64,000 nucleotides of DNA from Nostoc commune NIES-4072 (lineage in GTDB: Bacteria > Cyanobacteriota > Cyanobacteriia > Cyanobacteriales > Nostocaceae). Below the pieces are notes generated by a model. It made no database searches. It had not been told where the DNA came from and saw nothing but the letters and a program-made list of their open reading frames with translations. Position 1 is the first letter of the stretch. Each line of letters begins with the position of its first letter. Made by a program: the position numbers and the translations under genes. Shown piece by piece: positions 1 to 9,052 of this stretch. The stretch spans positions 310,001 through 374,000 of the forward strand of contig NZ_BDUD01000001.1 in NCBI RefSeq assembly GCF_003113895.1, written 5' to 3'.

Positions 1-348
1 CAATCCTGTCATGTATTCTGGATAACCGTGTAAAAAGGTAGCCGCCAGCGCAAACATCAGAATTGGCCCAATGATCCAATTCTGAAGTAGTGACACACCA
101 AGAATTTTTCCGTTGCGAAATACATCTCCTAATTCTTCGTATCGCACCTTGGCTAGGGGCGGGTACATCATCAGAATTAACCCAATAGCGATCGGTAGAT
201 TTGTTGTTCCTACTTGGAACTGGTTGATAAAGGCTTCTACTCCCGGAAATAAATAGCCCAGACCAACACCGATCGCCATTGCTAAAAAAATCCACAAGGT
301 TAGGAAGCGGTCGATAAACGAGAGGCGTTTTAAAGTCTTTTTGTTCAT
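1..348 (-). CDS. ACR3-family arsenite efflux pump, N-terminal part (cut by window edge)
   Basis: The reverse strand from the ATG at 348 reads an open frame of 116 codons to the window edge. It begins [19 protein letters not shown] and is followed by hydrophobic segments (about residues 17-35, 48-62 and 88-105). Charged text with an [10 protein letters not shown] motif sits between them, which is typical of the N-terminus of ACR3 (bile acid/arsenite) transporters. ACR3 pumps export arsenite, driven by the membrane potential. The gene lies downstream of arsR on the same strand, separated by 196 bases that hold two operator-like sites, so arsenite-inducible expression is likely. The C-terminal two thirds lie outside the window. 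Family assignment is by motif and context. Confidence 0.82.
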   Translation of the reverse strand, partial: MNKKTLKRLSFIDRFLTLWIFLAMAIGVGLGYLFPGVEAFINQFQVGTTNLPIAIGLILMMYPPLAKVRYEELGDVFRNGKILGVSLLQNWIIGPILMFALAATFLHGYPEYMTGL

Positions 349-469
349 TACAATTAACCCCATACATAAATGCAGGAGCTTCGAGCAGGAATTTCAGATT
401 ATTCAATCCAACATCCAAAATTGAAAATCTAAAATTCGGTGAGTTCTATCAAGAGTATATCTCTATCAT

Positions 470-485
470 TTCAAAAAAAATTGAT
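470..485. promoter_or_regulatory. ArsR operator-like site 1
   Basis: TTCAA, six A, TTGAT. This matches, with one change, the ATCAA-N6-TTGAT pattern I recall as the ArsR site of cyanobacterial arsB promoters. It lies between arsR and the ACR3 gene, about 120 bases upstream of the ACR3 start. Confidence 0.5.
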
Positions 486-522
486 TTGTCAATCCGTAGG
501 GAATTAGAAATAAACAAAACAT

Positions 523-538
523 TACAAAAAAAATTGAT
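523..538. promoter_or_regulatory. ArsR operator-like site 2
   Basis: TACAA, six A, TTGAT: the same half-site pattern as at 470-485, offset by 53 bases (about five helical turns) in direct orientation. It sits just after the arsR stop codon and upstream of the ACR3 gene. Confidence 0.5.
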
Positions 539-544
539 GAATTT

Positions 545-871
545 TTAAGTCTCGCAGGGGGGACGAATAGGCAATATTGGGCTAAAGCGGCGGAATTCTG
601 CTAAATACTGTTCTAGGGCAACAAACTGCGACAGATTGAGGCTGTAGTAAATCCAGCGTCCTTCTTGACGAGCGCGAACTAAACCAGCTTCTTTCAAGGT
701 TTTGAGGTGAAAAGACAGTTTAGACTGAGTGGTTCCCAGGTGGTCGCATAGGTCACACACGCATAGTTCTTGAGAACGCAGAAGTTCTAATACCTTAATC
801 CGTAGTGGGTCAGACAGGGCATGAAAGCCAGCAGCGATCGGATCAGGAGTGAAGGTGCTATTAGGAACCAT
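545..871 (-). CDS. arsR: ArsR/SmtB-family arsenite-responsive repressor
   Basis: A 108-residue winged-helix protein. The motif ELCVCDLCDHL (about residues 36-46) holds the closely spaced cysteines of the classical ArsR metalloid site. The recognition helix follows (TTQSKLSFHLKTLKEAGLV) with the wing EGRWIYYSLN. Family role: it represses the ars operon and releases DNA when As(III) or Sb(III) binds the cysteines. I take the ATG at 871; the frame can be extended one codon to a TTG at 874. An operator-like site overlaps the start, which suggests autorepression. No clear Shine-Dalgarno sequence is visible. The ACR3 pump lies downstream. Confidence 0.92.
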   Translation of the reverse strand: MVPNSTFTPDPIAAGFHALSDPLRIKVLELLRSQELCVCDLCDHLGTTQSKLSFHLKTLKEAGLVRARQEGRWIYYSLNLSQFVALEQYLAEFRRFSPILPIRPPCET

Positions 872-885
872 CAACTTTTTTTGAA
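870..885. promoter_or_regulatory. ArsR operator-like site 3, overlapping the arsR start
   Basis: ATCAA, CTTTTT, TTGAA. This is the third copy of the ATCAA-N6-TTGAT-type palindrome. It covers the arsR start codon, so bound repressor could block both transcription and access to the start. Confidence 0.45.
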
Positions 886-970
886 GTATTTATTTATAGT
901 AAAGTCTAAATGATGGCTTAACAATATCTCTGTTCTTCCTCTTGTTTTGGCTAAGGTATTGTTGAGAAGA

Positions 971-1954
971 TTATATTGAACTAGCAGTTTCCCTAACAGT
1001 TTCTCGCAGCCGCTCCACATCGCGCATTGGTGGTATACCAAAGAGCCGCTTGTACTCACGGTTGAAGTGCGAGGCATCGTCATAACCCACGCGGTAGCCA
1101 GCGCTAGCAGCGTCAAGGTTCTCGCCGAGCATCAGACGGCGAGCCTCCTGGAGCCGCAGTTGCTTCTGGAACTGCAAGGGACTCATTGCCGTGACAGACT
1201 TGAAGTGATGGTGAAAGCCCGAAACACTCATTCCCATCTCTTGTGCGATGCTCTCAATCTTGATCGGTTGGTCAAAGTCTTTACGAAGTCGCTCGACGGC
1301 TCTGGCGATGTGGTGGGTGTAGCCACCTAGAACTGCAATATGACGGAGCCGATTACCTTGCTCTCCTATCATGAGTCGGTAAATGATTTCCCGCTTAATC
1401 AGTGGTGCGAGAACATGAGCTTCAGCAGGAGAATCTAGAAGCCTGACAAGCCGCACCACAGCGTCCAAAAGATTTGCATTCAATGGACTTACGTCAATTG
1501 CTTTCACATCAGCACGGCTGCGCGATGAGGGATACCCTGCCTCGACCATCACTGAGCCAACGAGGGTAGGGTCAAGATCGAGGCGAAGGCTAAGGTACGG
1601 TTGCTCCTTGGACGCTTCCAGAATTTGGCTGACAATCGGCAGTTCGGCCGTAGCAAGCAGATAATGCATCGGGTCGTACTGATGGCGATCGCTACCCAAA
1701 AGAACTTCTTTGCTGCCTTGAGCGATCGCACAAAAGGCAGGGATAGAGACACTATGAAGGCATTCCGAAGGCGAGGAGGAGCGGTTGAAGTGCAAACCTT
1801 TGAGCGGCTCAATCGTCCCATCATGACGAATCGCCTGGGCAATCCGTTCAGTCAGTTCGTCTCTGTTGGCTTGCGCTCTGTCTACCTCGCGCTTTGCCTG
1901 CGGGTCGTTCATTAACTCCATAGCAGACTTTTCACTCGTTTTTGCAGCGTTCAT
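971..1954 (-). CDS. AraC-family transcriptional regulator
   Basis: About 327 residues from the ATG at 1954; the open frame extends to a TTG at 1981, and another ATG lies at 1921. The N-terminal half resembles the AraC_N ligand domain (PF06719 type), with LKGLHFNRSSSPSE and FCAIAQGSKEVLLG. The C-terminus carries two AraC helix-turn-helix units: IESIAQEMGMSVSGFHHHFK and LDAASAGYRVGYDDASHFNR, ending FNREYKRLFGIPPMRD. Such regulators often control neighbouring oxidoreductase genes, and the region to the right holds SDR, alcohol dehydrogenase and aldo/keto reductase sequences on the opposite strand. The effector cannot be deduced. Confidence 0.9.
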   Translation of the reverse strand: MNAAKTSEKSAMELMNDPQAKREVDRAQANRDELTERIAQAIRHDGTIEPLKGLHFNRSSSPSECLHSVSIPAFCAIAQGSKEVLLGSDRHQYDPMHYLLATAELPIVSQILEASKEQPYLSLRLDLDPTLVGSVMVEAGYPSSRSRADVKAIDVSPLNANLLDAVVRLVRLLDSPAEAHVLAPLIKREIIYRLMIGEQGNRLRHIAVLGGYTHHIARAVERLRKDFDQPIKIESIAQEMGMSVSGFHHHFKSVTAMSPLQFQKQLRLQEARRLMLGENLDAASAGYRVGYDDASHFNREYKRLFGIPPMRDVERLRETVRETASSI

Positions 1955-2276
1955 TTCTAAGTTTGCAGGATTGTACAACAATCTTAGACGATCGTTTTAT
2001 TGCTTGTCCTGCAAAATGCCTAAGATAAAGCTAAAGCAATGAAAAACGATTCCGGCTTCTTGGAAACGTCTGTATTTTTATTCAAGAGAAAACTCAGTTT
2101 TGATTGGGTAAGGGACTTACCTACTGACAACCAAAACGGCATCAAAGCTAACCTTGCTTCTTAAAAAATTCATCCTTATTGATAGAGAGGCGATAAATGT
2201 TCAATTTCTACGATTGGGACAGCCACATCCGGTGGTTTTAAGACCTTGTTAGGCGAAGAATCGAAGGAGAAAAATA
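1955..2276. other. Divergent intergenic region, AraC regulator / oxidoreductase remnants
   Basis: A 322 bp promoter-containing gap. An AAGGAGA Shine-Dalgarno sequence at about 2264-2270 precedes the GTG of the SDR fragment. I recognised no convincing operator or RNA here. Confidence 0.4.
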
Positions 2277-2606
2277 GTGACGACGAATGAGAATGGAAAC
2301 TACAGAGGAAAGGTTGCGTTTGTGACCGGAGGAGCAAGCGGCATCGGTCGAGCTACGGCGCTGGCGTTTGCCCGTGAGGGTTCCAGTGTGGTGGTTGCTG
2401 ATGTTTCAGATTATCCTGCTGCAATTAACACTGAGTTGTTAAATCAGATTACCAACCAAGATATGGCTGAAAAAATGACTCAGTTGTATGAGCAGTATGG
2501 CATCTCACCCGATCGAGTAGCCAATATTGTGGCATTTGCAATTGATCAGCCAGAAGATACAAATGTGAACGAATTTACAATCGGGCCAACCACGCAGCCT
2601 TGGTAA
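2277..2606 (+). pseudogene. Short-chain dehydrogenase with internal deletion
   Basis: The 109-residue frame starts at a GTG with a good Shine-Dalgarno sequence. It opens with a textbook Rossmann start, KVAFVTGGASGIGRATALAF, and then VVVADVS. About residue 43 it jumps to sequence typical of an SDR C-terminus: a helix with ISPDRVANIVAFAIDQP and then NEFTIGPTTQPW. The NNAG motif, catalytic Ser and YxxxK centre (about 130 residues of a normal 245) are absent. I read it as an in-frame internal deletion, or a fusion of two SDR pieces, that cannot be catalytically active. It lies beside another dead oxidoreductase fragment (2641-2793). Confidence 0.8.
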
Positions 2607-2640
2607 AGATAGTGCTGGTGGTTAGACTGAGTGCGATCGC

Positions 2641-3823
<1,183 letters not shown>

Positions 3824-3881
3824 GCGGCAAGGGACTTCCAACTAAAAAAATATCCTATCGTGGTGTAGGCAGGGGGGCAGG

Positions 3882-3959
3882 CTCACAAGTGTAGGTTTTT
3901 TACAAAAAACATCTAGAATGAGGTAAGACTAGGTAGACAAGGAGGGAAAGTGGACAAGG
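3882..3959. repeat. Left long terminal inverted repeat of the IS
   Basis: About 78 bp that align to the reverse complement of 5568-5645 with roughly 85% identity. The first 24 bases are identical. The repeat includes the Shine-Dalgarno sequence and the first codons of the passenger gene, so the passenger's translation start is built from the terminal repeat. Confidence 0.8.
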
Positions 3960-4345
3960 AGGAAGAACGCAGAAAAATTATAACCCACGAAGATTTAATC
4001 ATCTACCAAAAAGCATTTCAGGCAGCTATAACTATTTTTGAGATATCAAAACGGTTCCCAGACGAAGAAAGATACTCTCTTACAGACCAAATTCGTCGTT
4101 CATCTCGCTCAGTTTGTGCCAACTTAGCAGAGGCTTGGCGAAAAAGAAGATATAAAGCCTCATTTATCGCCAAATTAAACGAATGTGAAGCAGAAGCAGC
4201 AGAAACCCAGGTTTGGCTTAAGTTTGCCCTCAGATATCAGTATTTATCGATAGAAGAGGAAAAAAATTTATCTGGTGCATATAATCAAGTATTAAGCGGA
4301 TTAGTCAAGATGATTAATCAACCAGAAGATTGGTTAATTGGTTGA
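3950..4345 (+). CDS. Four-helix-bundle protein (S23/23S-rRNA-IVP-like), IS passenger
   Basis: A 131-residue, mostly helical protein of the four-helix-bundle/S23 family. Landmarks are the opening EDLIIYQKAFQAAITIFEIS, the RSSRSVCANLAEAWRKRRY motif, and a helix with LNECEAEAAETQVWL. In other bacteria such proteins occur inside 23S rRNA intervening sequences or as stand-alone genes of unclear function. It starts at a GTG preceded by AAGGAGG. It ends 3 bases before the transposase ATG, so the two genes are probably co-translated. It lies wholly inside the IS ends; a role in the transposition complex is speculation. Confidence 0.85.
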   Translation: MDKEEERRKIITHEDLIIYQKAFQAAITIFEISKRFPDEERYSLTDQIRRSSRSVCANLAEAWRKRRYKASFIAKLNECEAEAAETQVWLKFALRYQYLSIEEEKNLSGAYNQVLSGLVKMINQPEDWLIG

Positions 4346-4348
4346 AGA

Positions 4349-5536
4349 ATGCTAAAGAATAAGTATCTCAAAGAATGGGCGAAAATTGTTAGTTATCATT
4401 TCCCTGATCTATCTTTGCCAGAAGTAGCAGGTTTAGCCACTTGGAGCTTTGGGATAGTGATGACAGGCTCAAGTAGTCTAACCAGAGTCTCAGAATTTAT
4501 CGGCAGGCTTAATCAAGAGAACACTAATGCAGTTCGACAAAGACTAAAAGAATGGTATCAAGAAGCAGATGCCAAAACAGGAAAAAAAAGAACTGCTATA
4601 GATGTAACTAAGTGCTTTGCTCCTCTACTCCAATGGATTTTGAGTATGTGGAACAGTGAAGAAAAATGGCTTCCTCTTGCGGTAGATAGCACTAATATTG
4701 GACAACACTTCACGGTTCTTTCTGTTCATGTTCTCTATCGGGGTTGCGGCATTCCTGTAGCTTGGAAAATTGTCAAAGGAACAGAAAAAGGAGCTTGGAA
4801 ACCTCATTGGCAGCAATTATTCCAATCATTGAAAGATGTTGTTCCTCCGGAAATGCAAGTCGTTGTTTCAGCAGATAGAGGACTCTATGCTGACTGGTTG
4901 TTTGACACAATTTGTGCTTTGAATTGGCATCCTTTTTTACGAATTAATTATACTGGAACATATCAAATTAGAGGAGAGACCGAATGGCAGTTTTTAGATA
5001 AACTAGTACAAAAAACAGGGACGAGTTGGTCTGGAATAGTCACCTGTTTTAAAACTAATCCACTCAATTGCACAATACTTGCCCGTTGGGATGAAGGTTA
5101 CAAAGATCCTTGGTTAATTGTCACGGATTTACTACCCCAACAAGGGGATGCTCTCTGGTATTCTTTACGTTCTTGGATTGAGTGTAGTTATCGGGATATC
5201 AAAAGTGATGGTTGGCAGTGGCATAAAACTCGTTTACGAGAACCAAATAGAGCCGAAAGGGTATGGTTAGCTATGGCTGTAGCTACCCTTTGGACTATAA
5301 CAATTGGCACTGATATAGAGCCACATTACCTAAATAATTTATCGAAAGAACTTTCTCCAAATCATCTGGACAAAAAACAAGATATTCCCAAAAAAACTGT
5401 TTGTAAGATTTCTTGTTTTCTTCAAGGTTTAATTCATATTCTTGCTGACTTACTTAACGGCAAGGCTATTTCTTTAACTGGTTTGTTTCCACAACCCTAC
5501 CACAGTACATCTGCTGCTGCTGCCAATACTTCCTAA
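4349..5536 (+). CDS. DDE transposase, IS4 family type
   Basis: 395 residues. The catalytic triad is readable as D113 (AVDSTNIG), D176 (VVVSADRGLYADW) and E278. Around E278 the IS4 signature Y-x2-R-x3-E-x6-K is exact: Y271, R274, E278 and K285 in YSLRSWIECSYRDIK. The length is normal for the family. It cuts and rejoins the element's ends. It follows the passenger gene after 3 bases. No frameshift or truncation is seen, so the enzyme may be active. Confidence 0.93.
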   Translation: MLKNKYLKEWAKIVSYHFPDLSLPEVAGLATWSFGIVMTGSSSLTRVSEFIGRLNQENTNAVRQRLKEWYQEADAKTGKKRTAIDVTKCFAPLLQWILSMWNSEEKWLPLAVDSTNIGQHFTVLSVHVLYRGCGIPVAWKIVKGTEKGAWKPHWQQLFQSLKDVVPPEMQVVVSADRGLYADWLFDTICALNWHPFLRINYTGTYQIRGETEWQFLDKLVQKTGTSWSGIVTCFKTNPLNCTILARWDEGYKDPWLIVTDLLPQQGDALWYSLRSWIECSYRDIKSDGWQWHKTRLREPNRAERVWLAMAVATLWTITIGTDIEPHYLNNLSKELSPNHLDKKQDIPKKTVCKISCFLQGLIHILADLLNGKAISLTGLFPQPYHSTSAAAANTS

Positions 5537-5567
5537 TCTCAATGAATGGTTCTGGCGTAAAAAAGCT

Positions 5568-5645
5568 TCCTTGTCTACTTTCCCCCCAAGTCTTCCAAGT
5601 CTTACCTCTTTCTAGATCTGATTGTAAAAAACCTACACTTGTGAG
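5568..5645. repeat. Right long terminal inverted repeat of the IS
   Basis: Inverted, about 85% identical partner of 3882-3959. The 5646-5794 stretch between it and cobI holds only low-complexity sequence. Confidence 0.8.
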
Positions 5646-5794
5646 CAGGGAGCAGTTCTTGCTGGGGGAGAAAGAAAAATATGATCTGAGTAAATTGGAT
5701 AATTTATTTTCTGGAAGTCTCCAAACTTGAACTGGGGCGGAGTACAAGCTCCATCTCAGTTTTTCCCCCTGCCCCCTTGCCTCTTTTGACAGGT

Positions 5795-6505
5795 TTATAG
5801 TCGATTCTTAGTTGGAATCACAATCATCGAGAAATAGGGTACTTCATCTGGATCAACTTCATCCAGGGGTATGATGCGTTGTTGTGATGTTGATGCCCGC
5901 TCAATATATCTTGCTCGTGATGCTAGCCCTAATTTATGCAGAATATCTCGTACTTTGGTAAAGTGACGACCTAGCTTCATAATTGCTGCTGCGTCGGTCA
6001 TCAGCAGATGGGTAGTCAGTTCTTCTGCTGGCAATGGCGCGGGTAAGACTGTAAGGATATCGGTGTAGTAGGTGAAAGGTACACCCAAGGCTACCGGACA
6101 AGCCATCAGCGAAGAAACTCCGGGGACAACTTCTGTTTCGTACTGGTCACATAACCGCGTGAACACGTACATGAACGAACCATAGAAAAATGGATCGCCC
6201 TCGCATAGCACCACGACATCCCGACCGGCTGCTAAATGGTTGGCGATTGGTTCAATCTCTTTATCATAAATAGACTTGGCCTTTTCTGGTTCGAAAGCGC
6301 GGGGGAGGTGAAACAATACCTCGATTTGATTACCAGGTAAATACTGCGCGACGATCGCTCTCGCAATACTTTCTTTATCTGTGGCTGATTGATAAGCTAC
6401 CACAGGAGCCGCACGTAATAACCGCAGTGCTTTCAGAGTCAATAGTTCGGGATCGCCTGGGCCGACACCAATTCCATAAAGACGACCTTTGGTTTCCATA
6501 TTCAT
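5795..6505 (-). CDS. cobI: Precorrin-2 C20-methyltransferase
   Basis: 236 residues. Family motifs: LYGIGVGPGDPELLTLKALR at the N-terminus (SAM-dependent tetrapyrrole methylase P-loop), VVLCEGDPFFYGSFMYVF in the middle, and VVPGVSSLMACPVALGVPF. It transfers a methyl group to C20 of precorrin-2, giving precorrin-3A, early in corrin-ring synthesis in the cytosol. The ATG overlaps the cobH stop codon by four bases (ATGA) and is preceded by GGAGGAAG, so it is translationally coupled to cobH. It is the last gene of the cobG-cobH-cobI group. Confidence 0.95.
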   Translation of the reverse strand: MNMETKGRLYGIGVGPGDPELLTLKALRLLRAAPVVAYQSATDKESIARAIVAQYLPGNQIEVLFHLPRAFEPEKAKSIYDKEIEPIANHLAAGRDVVVLCEGDPFFYGSFMYVFTRLCDQYETEVVPGVSSLMACPVALGVPFTYYTDILTVLPAPLPAEELTTHLLMTDAAAIMKLGRHFTKVRDILHKLGLASRARYIERASTSQQRIIPLDEVDPDEVPYFSMIVIPTKNRL

Positions 6506-7128
6506 TCTTCCTCCGTTGCCAGGGCGTTAACTGCTGCGGCTGCGATCGCACTCCCACCGCGCCGACCATGTAAGGTTAAAAATGGTACATTACTGCTATC
6601 TGCTGCCAATGCGGCTTTCGATTCGGCTGCACCGACAAACCCCACTGGAAAGCCTAAGATAATAGCAGGTTTCGGCACTCCTTCATCGAGCATTTCTAAT
6701 AGCCGGAATAGTGCTGTGGGCGCATTACCGATTGCAATCACCGATCCTTCCAGGTGCGATCGCCATAATTCTAAAGCTGCCGCCGACCTGGTAGTACCCA
6801 GACGCTGGGCAATTTCTGGCACTTCCGGCTCGTTGAGGGTACAAATAACTTGATTGTTTGCAGACAACCGCCGCCTAGTAACGCCATCGGCAACCATCCG
6901 GCAATCGCACAGAATTGGCGCTCCTGCTGCTAATGCTGCCCTTGCAGATTGTACTGCTGTTGGTGAATATCCCAAGTCAGTGACAATATCCGTCATTCCA
7001 CAGGCGTGAATGAGACGCACAGCAACTTTTGCTACATCTGGTGGCAACACATTTAGGTTCGCTTCTGACCGGATGATTGCAAAAGAATTGCGGTAAATTT
7101 CGTTGGCATCTCGGATGTAGTCGGGCAT
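6502..7128 (-). CDS. cobH: Precorrin-8X methylmutase
   Basis: 208 residues of the CobH/CbiC family. It reads MPDYIRDANEIYRNSFAIIR at the start, then the family's VRLIHACGMTDI (active-site His), APILCDCRMVADGV, and the C-terminal GFPVGFVGAAESK. It moves the methyl group from C11 to C12, giving hydrogenobyrinate. It overlaps cobI by 4 bp. It is separated from cobG by 173 bases that contain a MITE. Co-transcription with cobG from the riboswitch-controlled promoter is likely, unless the MITE hairpin terminates transcripts. Confidence 0.95.
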   Translation of the reverse strand: MPDYIRDANEIYRNSFAIIRSEANLNVLPPDVAKVAVRLIHACGMTDIVTDLGYSPTAVQSARAALAAGAPILCDCRMVADGVTRRRLSANNQVICTLNEPEVPEIAQRLGTTRSAAALELWRSHLEGSVIAIGNAPTALFRLLEMLDEGVPKPAIILGFPVGFVGAAESKAALAADSSNVPFLTLHGRRGGSAIAAAAVNALATEEE

Positions 7129-7212
7129 TCAATTTTAGATTTTGGATTTTAAATTTTGGATTGACTTGTTCAGCAGGCAGAAGGGAATCTAAGCGTTTAT
7201 TGAATTACAGTT

Positions 7213-7304
7213 TAGGACTTACGCAAACTCTACGATTCTTGGCGTTCTTGGCGTCTTGGCGGTTCGAGAAATTAAGCTTTTTAGCGCTTTTTGCGTAAGT
7301 CCTA
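7213..7304. mobile_element. 93-bp-family MITE, copy 1 (at the cobG stop codon)
   Basis: A 92 bp element with perfect ends TAGGACTTACGCA / TGCGTAAGTCCTA and a 5 bp duplication CAGTT at 7208-7212 and 7305-7309. Copies in either orientation lie at 16148-16240 and 19351-19443, and one end remains at 53321-53332. It encodes no protein, so mobilisation must be in trans. Confidence 0.85.
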
Positions 7305-8762
7305 CAGTTGTAATTGAGCGATCGCACATCGATTGCTAAATTCCCTAAAGGATTCATTCTGATTCAAGCGTTGAATTTTATATATATCTAGCATCCGCTC
7401 TATTAATGCAGGTAGTTCAGCAAAAGTCACATATTGATATATTTGCCGTCCAAATTTCTGCGTGCTGTCACCAACATAAACGTGATACCCTTCCACAGTT
7501 CCAGTGTCATCCTCAATGCTGACACCTAGCAGAGTAATATCACTCTTGCTATGCTGGGCGCAGGATTTTTCGCAGCCAGTAAAGTGGATATTGACAGGGC
7601 AATCGAGAGTAACGCGAGTTTCAAGATACTCTGCTAATGCTAATGCATGACTTTTGGTGTCCGTGGCAGAGGCGGTGCAACCCTTTTTTCCAGAACAGGC
7701 AACTAATGCACTCTTGATATTAGTTGCTGAGGCATCTAATCCTAAGAAAGCAATTTCAGTTTGGACATCAGCAACCCATTGCTGAGGAATATCTGTTAGC
7801 AGCAAATTTTGCCAGGGGGTTAACCGAAGAGTACCGCTACCGTATTTCGTCGCTAAATCTGCTAAACCCCGTATTTGGTTACTCTCCAATCGTCCAAGGG
7901 GTAAGACGACACCAATGTAAAATAAGCCTTTCTGACGTTGGGGATGGATGCCAATATGTTGATACTTTCCCTCTCCTTGCAAAAGAGTAGAGAATTCCTC
8001 CCTTTTCCCTAATAGATTGGGGGTTAGGTGACTGCATAAAAGAGAAAAAGGTAGACGCTGCTGAACTTCCTGAAGATAATTTTCACAACCTAAAGTATTC
8101 AATAACTCTAAGAGACGTAGCCGACGCTTACTTGTAGTATTACTATGAGCTAGATAAACATCCGCCAAAGCTGCCAAGACGGGCAAACATTTCTCTGGTG
8201 GTAACAAAATTCCCATATCGCTGGGCGGTTGACCTTTTGCGCCGACACTGAGATAGATGCGGAAATAAACATTACCGTCAAATAAGACAGCAGCAAATAG
8301 GATATCATTCAAGCGATCGCACACCCGAATTATCCCACCACCATCAAAGCAAACGCTAAATTTTGCCGACAGTCCCGAAAGCGCCGGATGTGCAGCAATA
8401 TAATCATCCCAACTTTGGACAAAAGGGCGGGTGTCGATTAATTCTAGCAAGTCGATGCCAGCAGTTGGGCTGGTCATAATATTACGGATGTGGTCTACAA
8501 CAGGATTACGAGAACCCAATCCTATATCTTGTAGATGTTTCAGAACCTCAGCATTTATCCCCGTGCGGATTTCACGGACTTGTAGGTTAGCTCGATTAGT
8601 CACATCTACATAGCCGCCACCGTGCTGTTCTGCTATATCTGCGATCGCACGGCACTGCTGACTACTAATAATTCCACCTGGTATTCTAATGCGAGATAAC
8701 ATACCATCGGCGGCGGGTGTAGCATAAAACAAGCCAGGACAAGTGGCAAATCCAGAAACCAA
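7302..8762 (-). CDS. cobG: Precorrin-3B synthase (CobG-type), riboswitch-controlled
   Basis: 486 residues if started at the TTG at 8762. A nitrite/sulfite-reductase-like fold with the half-repeat GLFYATPAADGMLSRIRIPG, the second-domain IGVVLPLGRLE, and the siroheme/4Fe-4S cysteines in VACSGKKGCTASATDTK and NIHFTGCEKSCAQH. It oxidises precorrin-3A to precorrin-3B with O2, so the aerobic-type route is implied. The open frame runs further upstream to 8906, but that part is the riboswitch. The TTG has AAGGAG 8 bases upstream. The stop codon TAG is supplied by a MITE end. Confidence 0.85.
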   Translation of the reverse strand: MVSGFATCPGLFYATPAADGMLSRIRIPGGIISSQQCRAIADIAEQHGGGYVDVTNRANLQVREIRTGINAEVLKHLQDIGLGSRNPVVDHIRNIMTSPTAGIDLLELIDTRPFVQSWDDYIAAHPALSGLSAKFSVCFDGGGIIRVCDRLNDILFAAVLFDGNVYFRIYLSVGAKGQPPSDMGILLPPEKCLPVLAALADVYLAHSNTTSKRRLRLLELLNTLGCENYLQEVQQRLPFSLLCSHLTPNLLGKREEFSTLLQGEGKYQHIGIHPQRQKGLFYIGVVLPLGRLESNQIRGLADLATKYGSGTLRLTPWQNLLLTDIPQQWVADVQTEIAFLGLDASATNIKSALVACSGKKGCTASATDTKSHALALAEYLETRVTLDCPVNIHFTGCEKSCAQHSKSDITLLGVSIEDDTGTVEGYHVYVGDSTQKFGRQIYQYVTFAELPALIERMLDIYKIQRLNQNESFREFSNRCAIAQLQL

Positions 8763-8764
8763 AC

Positions 8765-8915
8765 TTGGAACTCCTTCCCCGTGCAACGCAGGGAGTAGAC
8801 GGTGAGTGTGTCTTGACGACATCTTGAGAGTTGGCATTCTGACTTGGGCAATCCCATCACAGCTGCGGCACAGTCCCGGAATTTCACCGGAGTTTCCCAA
8901 CTCCAAGCCTTAGTA
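8765..8915 (-). promoter_or_regulatory. Cobalamin riboswitch
   Basis: On the reverse strand the conserved core is readable: GGGAAACTCCGGTGAAATTC, GACTGTGCCGCAGCTGTGAT and then GCCCAAGTCAGAATGCC, which corresponds to the B12 box region. Downstream, ACTCC and GGAGT can pair into a hairpin that hides the cobG Shine-Dalgarno sequence. The hairpin loop's CTGCG complements CGCAG in the core, as expected for the L5-L13 kissing interaction. Ligand binding should therefore block cobG translation. Boundaries are approximate. Confidence 0.92.
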
Positions 8916-9052
8916 ATTTAGCACGAGAACGTAGTCAGAAACTTTAATGCTTCATATTTTGAATCAACCTATCCACGCCCAAAAGCGTGAATTCGATGGC
9001 TCATATAGTAACCGCCTAATTAGTTTAATAAAAAGACTTCTCGCTGGTTTTA

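Larger units (their letters stand above)
3882..5645. mobile_element. IS4-family-like insertion element with a four-helix-bundle passenger gene
   Basis: The 1764 bp element is bounded by inverted repeats starting CTCACAAGTGTAGGTTTTTT at the left end (3882) and, reversed, at the right end (5645). The outer 24 bases are identical, and similarity continues for roughly 77 bases. A 4 bp direct repeat CAGG flanks both sides (3878-3881 and 5646-5649), consistent with a target-site duplication. Two genes lie inside: a four-helix-bundle protein (3950-4345) and a DDE transposase (4349-5536). Both ends and both frames are intact, so the insertion appears recent. Confidence 0.85.

Noticed and set aside
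871..1116. 81-codon reverse frame between arsR and the AraC gene
   Set aside because: It overlaps the AraC C-terminal helix-turn-helix in another frame and has no family features.
8763..8906. N-terminal 48-codon extension of cobG
   Set aside because: These bases are the cobalamin riboswitch; the translated text has no family similarity and a TTG with a good Shine-Dalgarno sequence lies at the domain start.
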